Translations under genes and position numbers: made by a program
Origin: Gemmatales bacterium
Lineage (GTDB): Bacteria > Planctomycetota > Planctomycetia > Gemmatales > HRBIN36
NCBI GenBank assembly: GCA_025060195.1
Contig: JANXCQ010000026.1
Location: 1 to 60,495 of the forward strand
Reading direction: 5' to 3'
DNA: 60,495 bases
In this document: positions 19,155-28,141 of the stretch, one piece after another
Numbering within the stretch: position 1 is the first letter of the stretch
Layout: every line of letters starts with the position of its first letter
Notes under the pieces: generated by a model
The model's input: only the letters and a program-made list of their open reading frames with translations
Databases searched by the model: none
Told to the model about the DNA's origin: nothing

Positions 19155-20093
19155 ATGGGATTATGTCTAGTAACGGGAGGCGCAGGATTTCTTGGCTCGC
19201 ATTTGGTAGAAGCACTGGTCAATCAGGGCTGGCGTGTCCGTGTGCTTGACGATTTCAGCACAGGCCGACCTGATAATCTGGCTTCCGTGTGGTCGCACAT
19301 TGAAGTGTTGGAAGGAAGCGTCACGGATTTGGCCCGCGTTGAATCGGCTCTGGAAGGTTGCGAATATGCTTTTCACCTAGCGGCAATAGCGTCAGTACAG
19401 CGCAGTTTGGAGGAGCCTTTGGTCACCCATGCTGCATGTGCGACGGGAACGCTCAACGTGCTCGAGGCCGCCCGTCGTCTCGGAGTACGACGCGTCATCT
19501 ACGCGGGCAGTAGCAGTTGTTATGGCAATCTCGGTGCAAGGGCCCTTCGAGAGGACGACCCGGTGCAGCCACTATCTCCTTATGCCGCGGCCAAATTAGC
19601 GGGCGAAATGTATTGTCGGGCATTTTCTCACGCGTTCGGCTTGGAAACGGTAGTCCTGCGCTTTTTCAATATTTACGGCCCGCGCCAAGACAGCCGAAGT
19701 CCCTATTCAGGCGTCATTGCATTATTTGCTTCGGCCATGAGTCGGGGCGAGGCGCCCATCGTGCACGGAGACGGTTTGCAATCCCGCGATTTCGTGTACG
19801 TATCCGATGCCGTGGAAGCCCTGGTCAAGGCGGCGCGGACCCCGAAGGCAGTCGGCCAACCGTACAATATCGGCACGGGCCGCGCCACCTCCGTGATTGA
19901 GCTGGTGCACCACCTCAATGAACTTCTCGGAACGCACATCGTCCCCAAACATGGCCCACCTCGTCCAGGCGATATACGCCATTCTCAGGCCGATATTTCT
20001 CTAGCCCAACGGGAACTCGGCTATCAACCACTCATTTCACTACGTGAAGGTTTACAAAAAACCTTGACTTGGCTAACCCAGACAAACTCGTAA
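19155..20093 (+). CDS. NAD-dependent nucleotide-sugar epimerase/dehydratase (GalE-like)
   Basis: 312 residues of the extended short-chain dehydrogenase family. The NAD motif is VTGGAGFLGSHLVEAL (residues 6-21), followed by DDFSTGR, the Ser-containing AGSSSCYG near 116, the catalytic YAAAK near 143 and the substrate-loop RFFNIYGPRQD near 173. The YNIGTG motif and the DIRHSQADIS segment resemble UDP-GlcNAc/UDP-Glc 4-epimerases of the WbpP/GalE group. Probably feeds glycan synthesis: a GT39-like glycosyltransferase lies two genes downstream. Exact substrate cannot be read from sequence. Confidence 0.88.
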   Translation: MGLCLVTGGAGFLGSHLVEALVNQGWRVRVLDDFSTGRPDNLASVWSHIEVLEGSVTDLARVESALEGCEYAFHLAAIASVQRSLEEPLVTHAACATGTLNVLEAARRLGVRRVIYAGSSSCYGNLGARALREDDPVQPLSPYAAAKLAGEMYCRAFSHAFGLETVVLRFFNIYGPRQDSRSPYSGVIALFASAMSRGEAPIVHGDGLQSRDFVYVSDAVEALVKAARTPKAVGQPYNIGTGRATSVIELVHHLNELLGTHIVPKHGPPRPGDIRHSQADISLAQRELGYQPLISLREGLQKTLTWLTQTNS

Positions 20094-20154
20094 GAACGAG
20101 CGTACACGCCGAGAGACCTCGGCCACTAAACGGCAAAAACTCCAGGACAACGCA

Positions 20155-20829
20155 ATGGCGGCGAAGCGAGTTCTTGTACTTGATTTAGACGGAACGCTAG
20201 TAAATTCCCTGCCGCACTTACTTGAGTGTTTTCGGGAGGCGGTTCGGCCGTTTGTCCTACGCCCGCCCACGGACGAGGAAGTCGTCGCCACCTTTGGCCC
20301 AGCCGAGCGTGGTTGTCTGGAACGCCTACTCAGCAACCAAGCGCTCGCTCCGCCAGGCGCCTGCGCTCACTTAGACGAGGCCCATCGAACCTTCCTACGC
20401 TTGTACCAAGAAGGGCTTACCAAACGCACACGTCTGTTTCCAGGTATGGAAGAAGTATTGGATACGGCCGAGCGATACGGCTGGCAGCTCGCCGTGTTCA
20501 CGGGAAAAGGTCGCAGCTCGGCGTTAGTGACCCTCGAGCATTTCGGCCTACTGCCCCGTATGGGAAGCGTGGTTACCAGCGACGACGTTCCGCGGCACAA
20601 ACCCGCGCCCGACGGCATCTTAGCCATCGTACGCCATTATCAGGCCCAACCTAATCAGGTACTCGTGGTCGGTGACGCCCCCGCAGACATCGAAGCAGGA
20701 AAGTCCGCAGGCTGTCGTACCGCGGCCGCACTTTGGGGCGCGTTCTCCCAGGAAGCCTTGTTAGCCGCCTCCCCCGATTACGTCCTCCGTTGTCCCAGTG
20801 ACCTGATTCCTCTACTGCAGCGCGGCTAA
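20155..20829 (+). CDS. HAD-superfamily phosphatase, phosphoglycolate phosphatase-like
   Basis: 224 residues. Motif I is LDLDGTLVNS (nucleophile Asp), motif II FTGKG, motif III the Lys of KPAPDGI and motif IV VVGDAPADIEAGKSAGC. An alpha-helical cap lies between residues ~20 and 85, as in the Gph/PpaX subgroup. It is likely to dephosphorylate a small metabolite. It follows the epimerase by 61 nt on the same strand and may be cotranscribed with it. Confidence 0.88.
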   Translation: MAAKRVLVLDLDGTLVNSLPHLLECFREAVRPFVLRPPTDEEVVATFGPAERGCLERLLSNQALAPPGACAHLDEAHRTFLRLYQEGLTKRTRLFPGMEEVLDTAERYGWQLAVFTGKGRSSALVTLEHFGLLPRMGSVVTSDDVPRHKPAPDGILAIVRHYQAQPNQVLVVGDAPADIEAGKSAGCRTAAALWGAFSQEALLAASPDYVLRCPSDLIPLLQRG

Positions 20830-20994
20830 GCTCCCCGCTTCCAAAGCGACCATGATTTTAGTTTGATTGTGCTCTAAGCAGCGGTAAACAGTAACGACTG
20901 TACTGAACTGTAGTTACAAAACGATCTTGACTTAGCTGAGGCCTATCGGTTACAAGGGAGCCAGAGTGAAATCCGTTTCTGGACCAGGTCGCCC

Positions 20995-22863
20995 ATGGCT
21001 ATGATTGTCTCCTCCGAGGTCAAACGGCATAGTTCCTTGCCCAACGAGCACATCCCTGTGCTTCCGCGAAGTGGGACCAAATCGGTTTGGTACCTGCTTT
21101 TAGCGTTTACACTCACTGTTTGGCTCGTGTTTCGCGTAGTGTATCTCGTGTGGTTCTGTCCATTTGACCTGGCGCCCGACGAAGCTCATTACTGGGACTG
21201 GTCCCGTCAACTCGACTGGTGCTACTACAGTAAAGGCCCGCTAATTGCCTGGCTCATCCGCGCGGCCGAAGCTAGCTGCGGCTCCTGGCTCCGCGACCAA
21301 CAGGGCACCACCATGCCTGCAGTACGCCTACCCGCCGTTCTATGTGGGGTGCTCTTCGCACTCGGCGTTTTTACCCTGACTTACCAGCTCACCTCCTCGG
21401 CGCGGCTGGCTTACCTCACCATGCTGGTCATCATGCTTACCCCTCACTTCACCGCACTTAGCACGCTCATCACTATCGACGCGCCCTTTTTGTGCCTGTG
21501 GCAATGGAGCCTGATCGTCGCTCTTCATGCTCTGAACCTGCATGCTCAACACCCGCAGGACCAATCACGAAACGAACCGAACTCGTCTCACGCTAACTCG
21601 ACTTGGCGGCGTTGGTTATCCTGGCTAATGCTGGGCTTACTAGTCGGCCTAGGCATACTGGCCAAGCCCACTATGGTACTCTTCCCGGCTTGTCTATTGT
21701 TGTTTCTCATCTGCCATCGATCATCGCGGCGATTGTTCCACTCCGCACCGTTCTGGCTCATGCTCACGGTAGCCGCAGGCATCGGCGGCGGACCGATACT
21801 GTGGTGGAACTATCACCATGATTGGGTCACGTTCCGGCATATCCTCACCCAAGCTACCCTCACCACGGCTAACCGTTGGCGCCCCTGGGGCGCCCTCGAA
21901 TACATGGGCGTCCAAGCCGCCTTGCTCCTTGTCTCAGGCTTCATCCTGTGGTGCCTATCAACCGTCTGGGCCTTACGAACCAAACGATATGCCAACTCTC
22001 CGCTTCCGCAACCCATCGCGACTTGGCTGCTATGTTTTTCCTGGCCCGTCTTCTTATTCTTCGTTCCATTCAGCTTCCGCACCAACATTCAACCGAACTG
22101 GCCCGTCGCGGCCTATCTAGCCGCCATTCCCCTCGTTGCCCTCTGGCTACACCACCACCTGGCACAGCCTGTCGGCAATCAGGCTCACGCCACACCTGAC
22201 CGGTATGCGTTCTTCGGGACTCTTGGCCCGTCCTTGGAACGAGCAGCGCAACCGGAAAAGCCATGGCCCCGGCGCTTCGCCTGTCTGGTACGCACCGCGT
22301 TAGCTGCTAGCGTTATCCTCGCCCTGACGATTACCGTCTTCCTACACCAACCTCGCTGGGCCTATGAATGGGGCATGTTACCGACCCTAGCACGCCTCCT
22401 AAATCACGCAAACCAACCCTATTGGCCCCGTCGCTTCGACCCAACCTGCCGATTGCAGGGCTGGCGCGAACTCGCAATCGCTGTGCAACAACTACGTCAA
22501 ACCTGCCAAGCCCAAGGCATCGAACTTGCTCTCGCCGCAACTCCTTACGGTACGGCTGCCGAACTCGCCTTCTACCTCCCCGATCAGCCTCGCGTCTTCT
22601 GCCTCAACCGCCCCAATGGGCTTCGCTTCTCCCAATACGACCTCTATCGGCCCAACCCTGTCACTGACCCCGATTATTTCCGCGGTCAGACTTTCTTATG
22701 CATCGGACCGATGACGGAGACTGCCCAAGCGGGTTTCCGCCTCGTTAAGTTGATGGGGACCATTAGCATCCGCCGCTATGGCCACGAAATCGCCCGCGAA
22801 CGCATTTACCTCGGCATTGACTTTCACGGATTTCCAAGTGAGTCCTATATCCCAAAATACTAA
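20995..22863 (+). CDS. Membrane glycosyltransferase, GT39/ArnT-like
   Basis: 622 residues with a cytoplasmic N-terminus and about ten to twelve membrane helices (e.g. SVWYLLLAFTLTVWLVFRVV, WLSWLMLGLLVGLGILAKPTM, LTVAAGIGGGPILWW). The first extracytoplasmic loop has APDEAHYWDWSRQLDWCYY followed by SKGPLIAWLIR, the acidic active-site loop of the PMT_2/ArnT family, which moves a sugar from a polyprenyl-phosphate donor onto lipid or protein. A soluble C-terminal part (about 490-622) follows the last helices. Acceptor and sugar are unknown. The nearby epimerase gene supports a glycan role. Confidence 0.85.
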   Translation: MAMIVSSEVKRHSSLPNEHIPVLPRSGTKSVWYLLLAFTLTVWLVFRVVYLVWFCPFDLAPDEAHYWDWSRQLDWCYYSKGPLIAWLIRAAEASCGSWLRDQQGTTMPAVRLPAVLCGVLFALGVFTLTYQLTSSARLAYLTMLVIMLTPHFTALSTLITIDAPFLCLWQWSLIVALHALNLHAQHPQDQSRNEPNSSHANSTWRRWLSWLMLGLLVGLGILAKPTMVLFPACLLLFLICHRSSRRLFHSAPFWLMLTVAAGIGGGPILWWNYHHDWVTFRHILTQATLTTANRWRPWGALEYMGVQAALLLVSGFILWCLSTVWALRTKRYANSPLPQPIATWLLCFSWPVFLFFVPFSFRTNIQPNWPVAAYLAAIPLVALWLHHHLAQPVGNQAHATPDRYAFFGTLGPSLERAAQPEKPWPRRFACLVRTALAASVILALTITVFLHQPRWAYEWGMLPTLARLLNHANQPYWPRRFDPTCRLQGWRELAIAVQQLRQTCQAQGIELALAATPYGTAAELAFYLPDQPRVFCLNRPNGLRFSQYDLYRPNPVTDPDYFRGQTFLCIGPMTETAQAGFRLVKLMGTISIRRYGHEIARERIYLGIDFHGFPSESYIPKY

Positions 22864-22888
22864 CATATTCAGGTCCCTAAGCATCAAG

Positions 22889-23188
22889 TCAAGCTGCCTC
22901 GGGAACCAATTTCGGCCAATCCGTCAACCGAACAACGCGCCGTCGCGCACCCGCCGAATCATAAAAATAAATACGTCTGTCAGCATAGGCCCAAATAGCC
23001 TGTGTCCGCAGTCGTCGGGGCCCACGCACCTCCCACAACACCCCTGCCAATCCACCGCGCTGCCGCAAGGGATATTCTAAAAACTGAACTTGATGCGGAT
23101 CCAAAGCATCGAAAGCACACAAGCTCTCTAACACAAAAGCCCGCAGCGTTTCCCAAGTCCCTAAAGCTCTGATGTCCTTGCCCTCCAT
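22889..23188 (-). CDS. Small hypothetical protein
   Basis: 99 residues from the ATG complementary to 23186-23188, beginning MEGKDIRALGTWETL. The sequence is balanced, soluble and looks coding (LLWEVRGPRRLRTQAIWAYADRR, cut here into short pieces: VLWEVRGPRR, TQAIWAYADRRIYFYDSAGA). The alternating hydrophobic pattern suggests a small alpha+beta domain. No domain is recognised. It lies tail-to-tail with the glycosyltransferase gene and downstream of trmL, separated from it by about 210 bases. Confidence 0.55.
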   Translation of the reverse strand: MEGKDIRALGTWETLRAFVLESLCAFDALDPHQVQFLEYPLRQRGGLAGVLWEVRGPRRLRTQAIWAYADRRIYFYDSAGARRRVVRLTDWPKLVPEAA

Positions 23189-23399
23189 GATGCCCACGCC
23201 AATTGCAATTCCTCAGATTCCTCAGCCATTGCCAAAGCTTAGACCGGCTCCAAGCGCATCAATTCTCGTAAATGACCACGTTATAACTGGCGCTCCGATT
23301 TCACGGGACGGATCGCACCTGGTTCACGTGACAATACCTTTACTATGTCTATCGGCATCCAATGCCCCCGTGCTTGCATTAGCCGTCGCACGAGCAAAA

Positions 23400-23867
23400 C
23401 TAAGCCGCCTCCAGCGCCCCGATTGTCTCTAAAGCGCGAAATACCGCTATTCCCACCGCGGTCGCTAAATTTAAACCGCGCACCCTCCCACCGGGCATTG
23501 GTATGTAAACCCATCTCGTTCTATGTTCCTTTAATAAAGTCTCGGGCAGTCCCCGCGATTCACAGCCAAAGACTAAGTAATCACCATTCTGATAAGCCAC
23601 CTTATGATACCTAAGTCCCCCTCGGGCAGTGAATAACCATAAACGGGCATCGGTTCCCACTCGCTCTATAAACTCCTGCCAATCACAGTACCGCACCCAA
23701 TCTACGGCGGACCAATAATCGACGCTCGCTCGACGTAACGACTTATCATCCAGGTGGAAGCCTAATGGGCCCACTAAGTGCAAGCGGCAACCTGTCGCCG
23801 CGCACGTGCGCGCTACATTACCAACGTTCGGTGCAATTTCCGGTTCCACCAGCACAACGTGCAACAT
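23400..23867 (-). CDS. trmL: tRNA (cytidine/uridine-2'-O)-methyltransferase TrmL
   Basis: 155 residues, the compact SpoU/TrmD (SPOUT) form. Motif 1 is PEIAPNVGNVARTCAATGC (residues 9-27), followed by LVGPLGFHLDDKSLRRASVDYW. Motif 2 is FGCESRGLP near 103 and motif 3 is IPMPGGRVRGLNLATAVGIAVF near 126, together forming the SAM-binding knot. The family methylates the ribose at the wobble base of tRNA-Leu isoacceptors. Length and motifs match TrmL rather than larger TrmH paralogues. Confidence 0.93.
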   Translation of the reverse strand: MLHVVLVEPEIAPNVGNVARTCAATGCRLHLVGPLGFHLDDKSLRRASVDYWSAVDWVRYCDWQEFIERVGTDARLWLFTARGGLRYHKVAYQNGDYLVFGCESRGLPETLLKEHRTRWVYIPMPGGRVRGLNLATAVGIAVFRALETIGALEAA

Positions 23868-24122
23868 TAGCTCCCAGCTCCCTATAAGTTCGTTTCAGCT
23901 TTTCACCTCACGTTCACTAAAATTGTCATCTTCACTATAAGCTGACCATAATTCACGCGGCTAGGCCCTAGTTCAGGTATTTACTTCCTTAGACCGATGC
24001 TTAGAGTGCCTATAGGAATCACAAATTGGAATAAACTAGCCGACTTTATTTTAGACATGGGCTAATAACCATAGACCGGCGAGCGTCATCTGCCTCTACA
24101 ATTAGCGTGCGAGACCTTGGCC

Positions 24123-26390
24123 ATGATCCGCTTGCCCATGCCTAGGCCCATCACCATCCTGCGTTTACTTGTTCGCACGTTAGGAATACTTATGTTTCTT
24201 GCGGCTTTATCGTTACTGCTGGTCGCGATTCTCAGTAATATTCGGTTCCTCTTTGACACAGAGGGCACCTCCGACTATGGTCATCTTGGCAAACTCTGGC
24301 ACCTAAGTCTCGACCTTTGGCAAATCGGCGTTTCCTGGCTCGGGCTTACTGCCTGGTTAATTCCGCCGCTAATGATTATGACAGCGCTCACGCTATTGCT
24401 GGAAAACGGGCAAGGAATTTGGGCTCTGCGCACTGCCTCCTGGGCGTTATTAATTCCCGCAACCAACCTGTGCCTTAGCTCGTATATTCCCGACCATCTG
24501 CGGTCTCATTATGTCGGCCGGCTCGGAATTGCTCTCTATGCCTACGCGATCACTTACATAGATAGTCCATGGCTCAAAACCCTGAGTACTACTGCCGCCT
24601 TAGCCGCTCTAGTCCTCGCTACGGATCGGTTATTTTTCAAGCTGAGCCGATTCCTAATCAGACTTGCTGGACTACTGGTAAATAAGAACCTATCAAATAC
24701 CGTCGGGAAATTTGTTTCGCTAAGACCACTAGCTACAAACTCCCCAAATAAGGTCATAGTGCCGAGAAAGATCGAAGACGTTCCCATTCGTGTTTACACC
24801 AAAACCTATAGAGAGGCTGAATCAAGTGAGGCACTCGCCAACTCCATTGATCATGCTTCACAATCAGCCGCACGAACCGCGACCAAGTTACCTCCCTTAC
24901 ATCTGCTTGATGATCCAGAGCCCTTCCCCATCGAGTTACATGAGCAAAAGCTCCGTGAACGCGCAGCTAAGCTCGAACAAACTTTCGCGGATTTTGGCTA
25001 TCACGTTCGCGTCGTCGGCATCAATACCGGGCCAGTGATTACGCAATATGAAATTGCCCTCGAAACAGGCTTACGCGTGAACAAAGTCACTTGCCTGGCT
25101 GATGACTTAGCCCTCAATCTTAAGGTTCCTAGTGTTCGCATTTTGGCACCGATTCCCGGAAAAGATACAGTAGGCATCGAAGTTCCGAACGAATATCGCG
25201 CCACGGTACGCATGAAAGAAGTCATTCAAGCCGCCGGAACACTTTTCTCTCGTATGAAAATTCCCTTATTCCTAGGTAAGGACACAGAAGGCCGACCTCT
25301 CGTCTATGACTTAGCGGACATGCCTCACCTGCTTATCGCCGGCCGCACCGGTACCGGCAAGTCAGTGTGCATGAACGCAATCATTCTAAGCATTTTGATG
25401 ACCCGCCGACCCGACGAAGTTCAAATGATTATGATCGATCCCAAGATGTTAGAACTTAGCGAATACGGTAACATTCCTCACCTCATTCATCCGGTAGTCA
25501 AAGATGTTCGCAAAGCCGAAGCTATCTTAGCCTGGGCGGTAGATAAAATGGAAGAACGCTATGACTTGCTCAGCCGGGCTCGTGTTCGCAACATAGCGGC
25601 TTATAACGAACTAAGCGAGCATGAAATCTATTCCCGACTCAAGCCCGAAGACGATGAGGAAAAAGCTCGGATCCCTAAACGCATGCCGTACATCGTAATT
25701 TTCGTGGACGAAATGAACGATCTAATGATGACGATGCGCAAGGAGGTCGAAGGCCATATCATACGCCTGGCGCAAAAATCGCGAGCGGCAGGAATTCACC
25801 TAGTCGTTGCCACACAAAAACCTACCGTGGATGTGATCACTGGACTCATCAAGTCGAATTTACCCGCACGCATCTGCTTCCAGGTCTCTAGCCGCTCCGA
25901 TAGCCGTGTCGTCTTAGACGAAATTGGTGCCGAAAAACTGTTAGGGAAAGGCGACATGCTGTTTCTGCAACCCGGTACTAGCACCCTAATTCGCGCCCAG
26001 GGCACCTATGCCAGTGACCGCGAAATTACACGGGTCGTTGAATATTTGGCCCAAGAACCTTACTTCTCACGAGAACTGATTCAACTCAGTAACTCCGCCA
26101 AAAGATCTAAAGAGCAAGAGCACCAGACGGACAATCGCCGACCCGATGAACTCTATGAGCAAGCCGTAGAAATCGTTATCCGCGAGCAACGTGGGAGTGT
26201 TTCCTTATTGCAACGTGTATTAGGTATCGGTTATGGCCGCGCCGCACGACTTATTGACTGGATGGCTGAAGACGGGATCGTTGGCAGTTATAACGGCAGC
26301 AATGCACGTCAAGTACTCATTAAACCAGAAGAATGGAATGCGATCAAGGCGCAACGCCTATCAGGAACCCGCCTCAATAAAGACATCTAA
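24123..26390 (+). CDS. ftsK: DNA translocase FtsK/SpoIIIE
   Basis: About 755 residues; I start at ATG 24123 rather than TTG 24117. The N-terminal ~200 residues hold four membrane helices. A motor follows: the alpha/beta part (FGYHVRVVGINTGPVITQYEI), Walker A AGRTGTGKS near residue 405, Walker B YIVIFVDEMNDLMM near 525 and the ATQKP motif near 560. The C-terminal winged-helix gamma domain (residues ~680-745, QRVLGIGYGRAARLIDWMAEDGIV) reads KOPS. The long Pro/Gln linker of E. coli FtsK is absent. The usual DELADLMM is DEMNDLMM here. Function: chromosome segregation at division. Its last 30 bp overlap the convergent hlyD-type gene. Confidence 0.94.
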   Translation: MIRLPMPRPITILRLLVRTLGILMFLAALSLLLVAILSNIRFLFDTEGTSDYGHLGKLWHLSLDLWQIGVSWLGLTAWLIPPLMIMTALTLLLENGQGIWALRTASWALLIPATNLCLSSYIPDHLRSHYVGRLGIALYAYAITYIDSPWLKTLSTTAALAALVLATDRLFFKLSRFLIRLAGLLVNKNLSNTVGKFVSLRPLATNSPNKVIVPRKIEDVPIRVYTKTYREAESSEALANSIDHASQSAARTATKLPPLHLLDDPEPFPIELHEQKLRERAAKLEQTFADFGYHVRVVGINTGPVITQYEIALETGLRVNKVTCLADDLALNLKVPSVRILAPIPGKDTVGIEVPNEYRATVRMKEVIQAAGTLFSRMKIPLFLGKDTEGRPLVYDLADMPHLLIAGRTGTGKSVCMNAIILSILMTRRPDEVQMIMIDPKMLELSEYGNIPHLIHPVVKDVRKAEAILAWAVDKMEERYDLLSRARVRNIAAYNELSEHEIYSRLKPEDDEEKARIPKRMPYIVIFVDEMNDLMMTMRKEVEGHIIRLAQKSRAAGIHLVVATQKPTVDVITGLIKSNLPARICFQVSSRSDSRVVLDEIGAEKLLGKGDMLFLQPGTSTLIRAQGTYASDREITRVVEYLAQEPYFSRELIQLSNSAKRSKEQEHQTDNRRPDELYEQAVEIVIREQRGSVSLLQRVLGIGYGRAARLIDWMAEDGIVGSYNGSNARQVLIKPEEWNAIKAQRLSGTRLNKDI

Positions 26391-27410
26391 CTGCTGCCCG
26401 ACATAGAGGGTAGGTTCTGGATTTTCTATAGCATAGATGACCTGTAAAACTCGCGTATCTACCCGTTCAGTATTTTCTCCGGTTAGTGACTTCTTAGGAA
26501 CTACATGCGGTTCCACGCGAACGAAACGCAACCGATACTCATGGCGCGGATAGCCTCTAACATAAGCCTTTCCTGATGCCCCCGGACGAAATCGGGGTAT
26601 ATCGTATTCATCTATATCCACACGGACCCATAAATCAGACAAGTCCCCTAATACAAAAGCGGGCGGCGCTCCCGGAAAAGACACGGCCATATATTCCCCA
26701 GGTCTGACATTCCGTTGCAAGATTACTCCCTCTCTCGGCGCTCGTAATAACGCACGCTCAATCTCTGTCTCTAAGACGCGCACCTGCGCTCGTGCCTGTT
26801 CGACCTGAGCTCGAGCTATAGCAATATCGTATTCCCAAGCCCCCGCCTCTAATAAACGTAATTCTGCCTCGGCCTGCTCCAGTTGGTGCTGGGCTAATTC
26901 TCGCTGCAAACGGCGCTGATTGTATTCCTCTTCGGCGACATGGCCACTCGGCCAAAGCCGCTGAACCCGCCGATACAAGTCCTCGGCTATCGCCAAGGAA
27001 CTGCGCGCCGCAGCCACGCGCGCTCGTGCAGGTAATACCTCCTCGAGTCGTGGCAATGCTTGGAGTCGCGCTAACTGCGCTTCGGCATGCTTGAGTTGCG
27101 CCCGCGCTTGTTCTAACTGTGCCCTCCAATGGCGATCATCTACGCGAAGCAGAGGCTCCCCTTTCTTTACCCGGTCACCAACATCCACATAGACCTCTAA
27201 TACTAAACCTGGAACCGCTGCTGCTATCTGCACGTTCTCATTTCGCGCTTCCACGACTCCCGCTCCTGCCACTGTGTAACTGAAAGGACTATTCGGAGGC
27301 GGTACTTGCGGCTCTAAAATCGGCTCTTTACGTTGCGTAGAATAAACATGATAAGCAGCAAGCGATATGAGAATTAACGCTATCACAGGTAAAATGTATC
27401 GACGAAACAT
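26361..27410 (-). CDS. HlyD/MFP-family efflux adaptor (DevB-like)
   Basis: 349 residues. An N-terminal anchor (YILPVIALILISLAAYHVY) is followed by the barrel-sandwich half AGAGVVEARNENVQIAAAVPGLVLEVYVDVGDRVKKGEPLLRVD, here given only to locate it at residues ~50-90. A long Ala/Glu/Arg-rich coiled coil spans about 95-225 (repeated EQARAQ), then RAPREGVILQRNVRPGEYM and a beta-barrel domain. The last gene of the TetR-permease-ATPase-adaptor operon; it would bridge the inner-membrane exporter to an outer-membrane channel, not present here. It follows the ATPase gene by 14 nt. Confidence 0.9.
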   Translation of the reverse strand: MFRRYILPVIALILISLAAYHVYSTQRKEPILEPQVPPPNSPFSYTVAGAGVVEARNENVQIAAAVPGLVLEVYVDVGDRVKKGEPLLRVDDRHWRAQLEQARAQLKHAEAQLARLQALPRLEEVLPARARVAAARSSLAIAEDLYRRVQRLWPSGHVAEEEYNQRRLQRELAQHQLEQAEAELRLLEAGAWEYDIAIARAQVEQARAQVRVLETEIERALLRAPREGVILQRNVRPGEYMAVSFPGAPPAFVLGDLSDLWVRVDIDEYDIPRFRPGASGKAYVRGYPRHEYRLRFVRVEPHVVPKKSLTGENTERVDTRVLQVIYAIENPEPTLYVGQQLDVFIEAGS

Positions 27411-27424
27411 AAATCAGCTCCTGA

Positions 27425-28129
27425 TTAAGAGGCAATTTTCTTATTGGGCATCTCTTCTCGCACAATCATTCCGTCGTTCATGTAAATCAGGCGATTACCA
27501 AAATCGAGAACTCGTGCATCATGGGTCACCACAATCACAGCTCGATCGGGACGCACCGCTATTTGCCGTATCAGTTCCATAGTTCTCCGACCGGATTCTG
27601 CATCTAGGGCTGCGGTCGGCTCATCGCATACTAAGAAGCGCGGATTATGTACCAAAGCCCGAGCGATCGCCACCCGTTGTTGCTGACCCCCTGATAATTG
27701 ATGTGGATACGCTCTCATGCGATCCGCCATTCCTAATTGCTGCAAGATCTCAGCCGCGCGGCGAAGGGCTTCCTTTCGTCGGATGCCCTGAACTAACAAT
27801 GGCACCGCAGCATTTTCCACCGCCGTAAGCGTTGGCAAAAGGTTGTATTGTTGGAACACAAAGCCAACCTCGCGCATCCTGAAGCGAACTAACTCGTTAG
27901 CGCTGAGAGTCTCTAAACGATGTCCTAATACTTCCACCTCACCGGTGGTTGGATAAAGCAATCCCGCCAGGATACATAGCAAGGTCGTTTTGCCACAACC
28001 ACTTGGACCTATGAGTAATGCTAATTCACCGAAAGGCACCTCTAAATTTACCCCTCGCAGGGCATGGACAGGTTCACCATCACCAAACACTTTAGTTACC
28101 TGTCTACAGCGCACAGCTACTTCAGCCAT
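27425..28129 (-). CDS. ABC exporter ATP-binding protein (DevA/LolD-like)
   Basis: 234 residues, a single nucleotide-binding domain. Walker A LIGPSGCGKTTLL near residue 38, Q-loop FVFQQYN near 90, signature LSGGQQQRVAIARAL near 143, Walker B FLVCDEPTAALD near 165 and the H-loop VVTHD near 199. The LSGGQQQR signature with the short spacing places it among MacB/LolD/DevA-type exporters. It lies between the FtsX-like permease and adaptor genes and is presumably their energy source. Confidence 0.94.
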   Translation of the reverse strand: MAEVAVRCRQVTKVFGDGEPVHALRGVNLEVPFGELALLIGPSGCGKTTLLCILAGLLYPTTGEVEVLGHRLETLSANELVRFRMREVGFVFQQYNLLPTLTAVENAAVPLLVQGIRRKEALRRAAEILQQLGMADRMRAYPHQLSGGQQQRVAIARALVHNPRFLVCDEPTAALDAESGRRTMELIRQIAVRPDRAVIVVTHDARVLDFGNRLIYMNDGMIVREEMPNKKIAS

Positions 28130-28141
28130 AGCTGAACCTCT

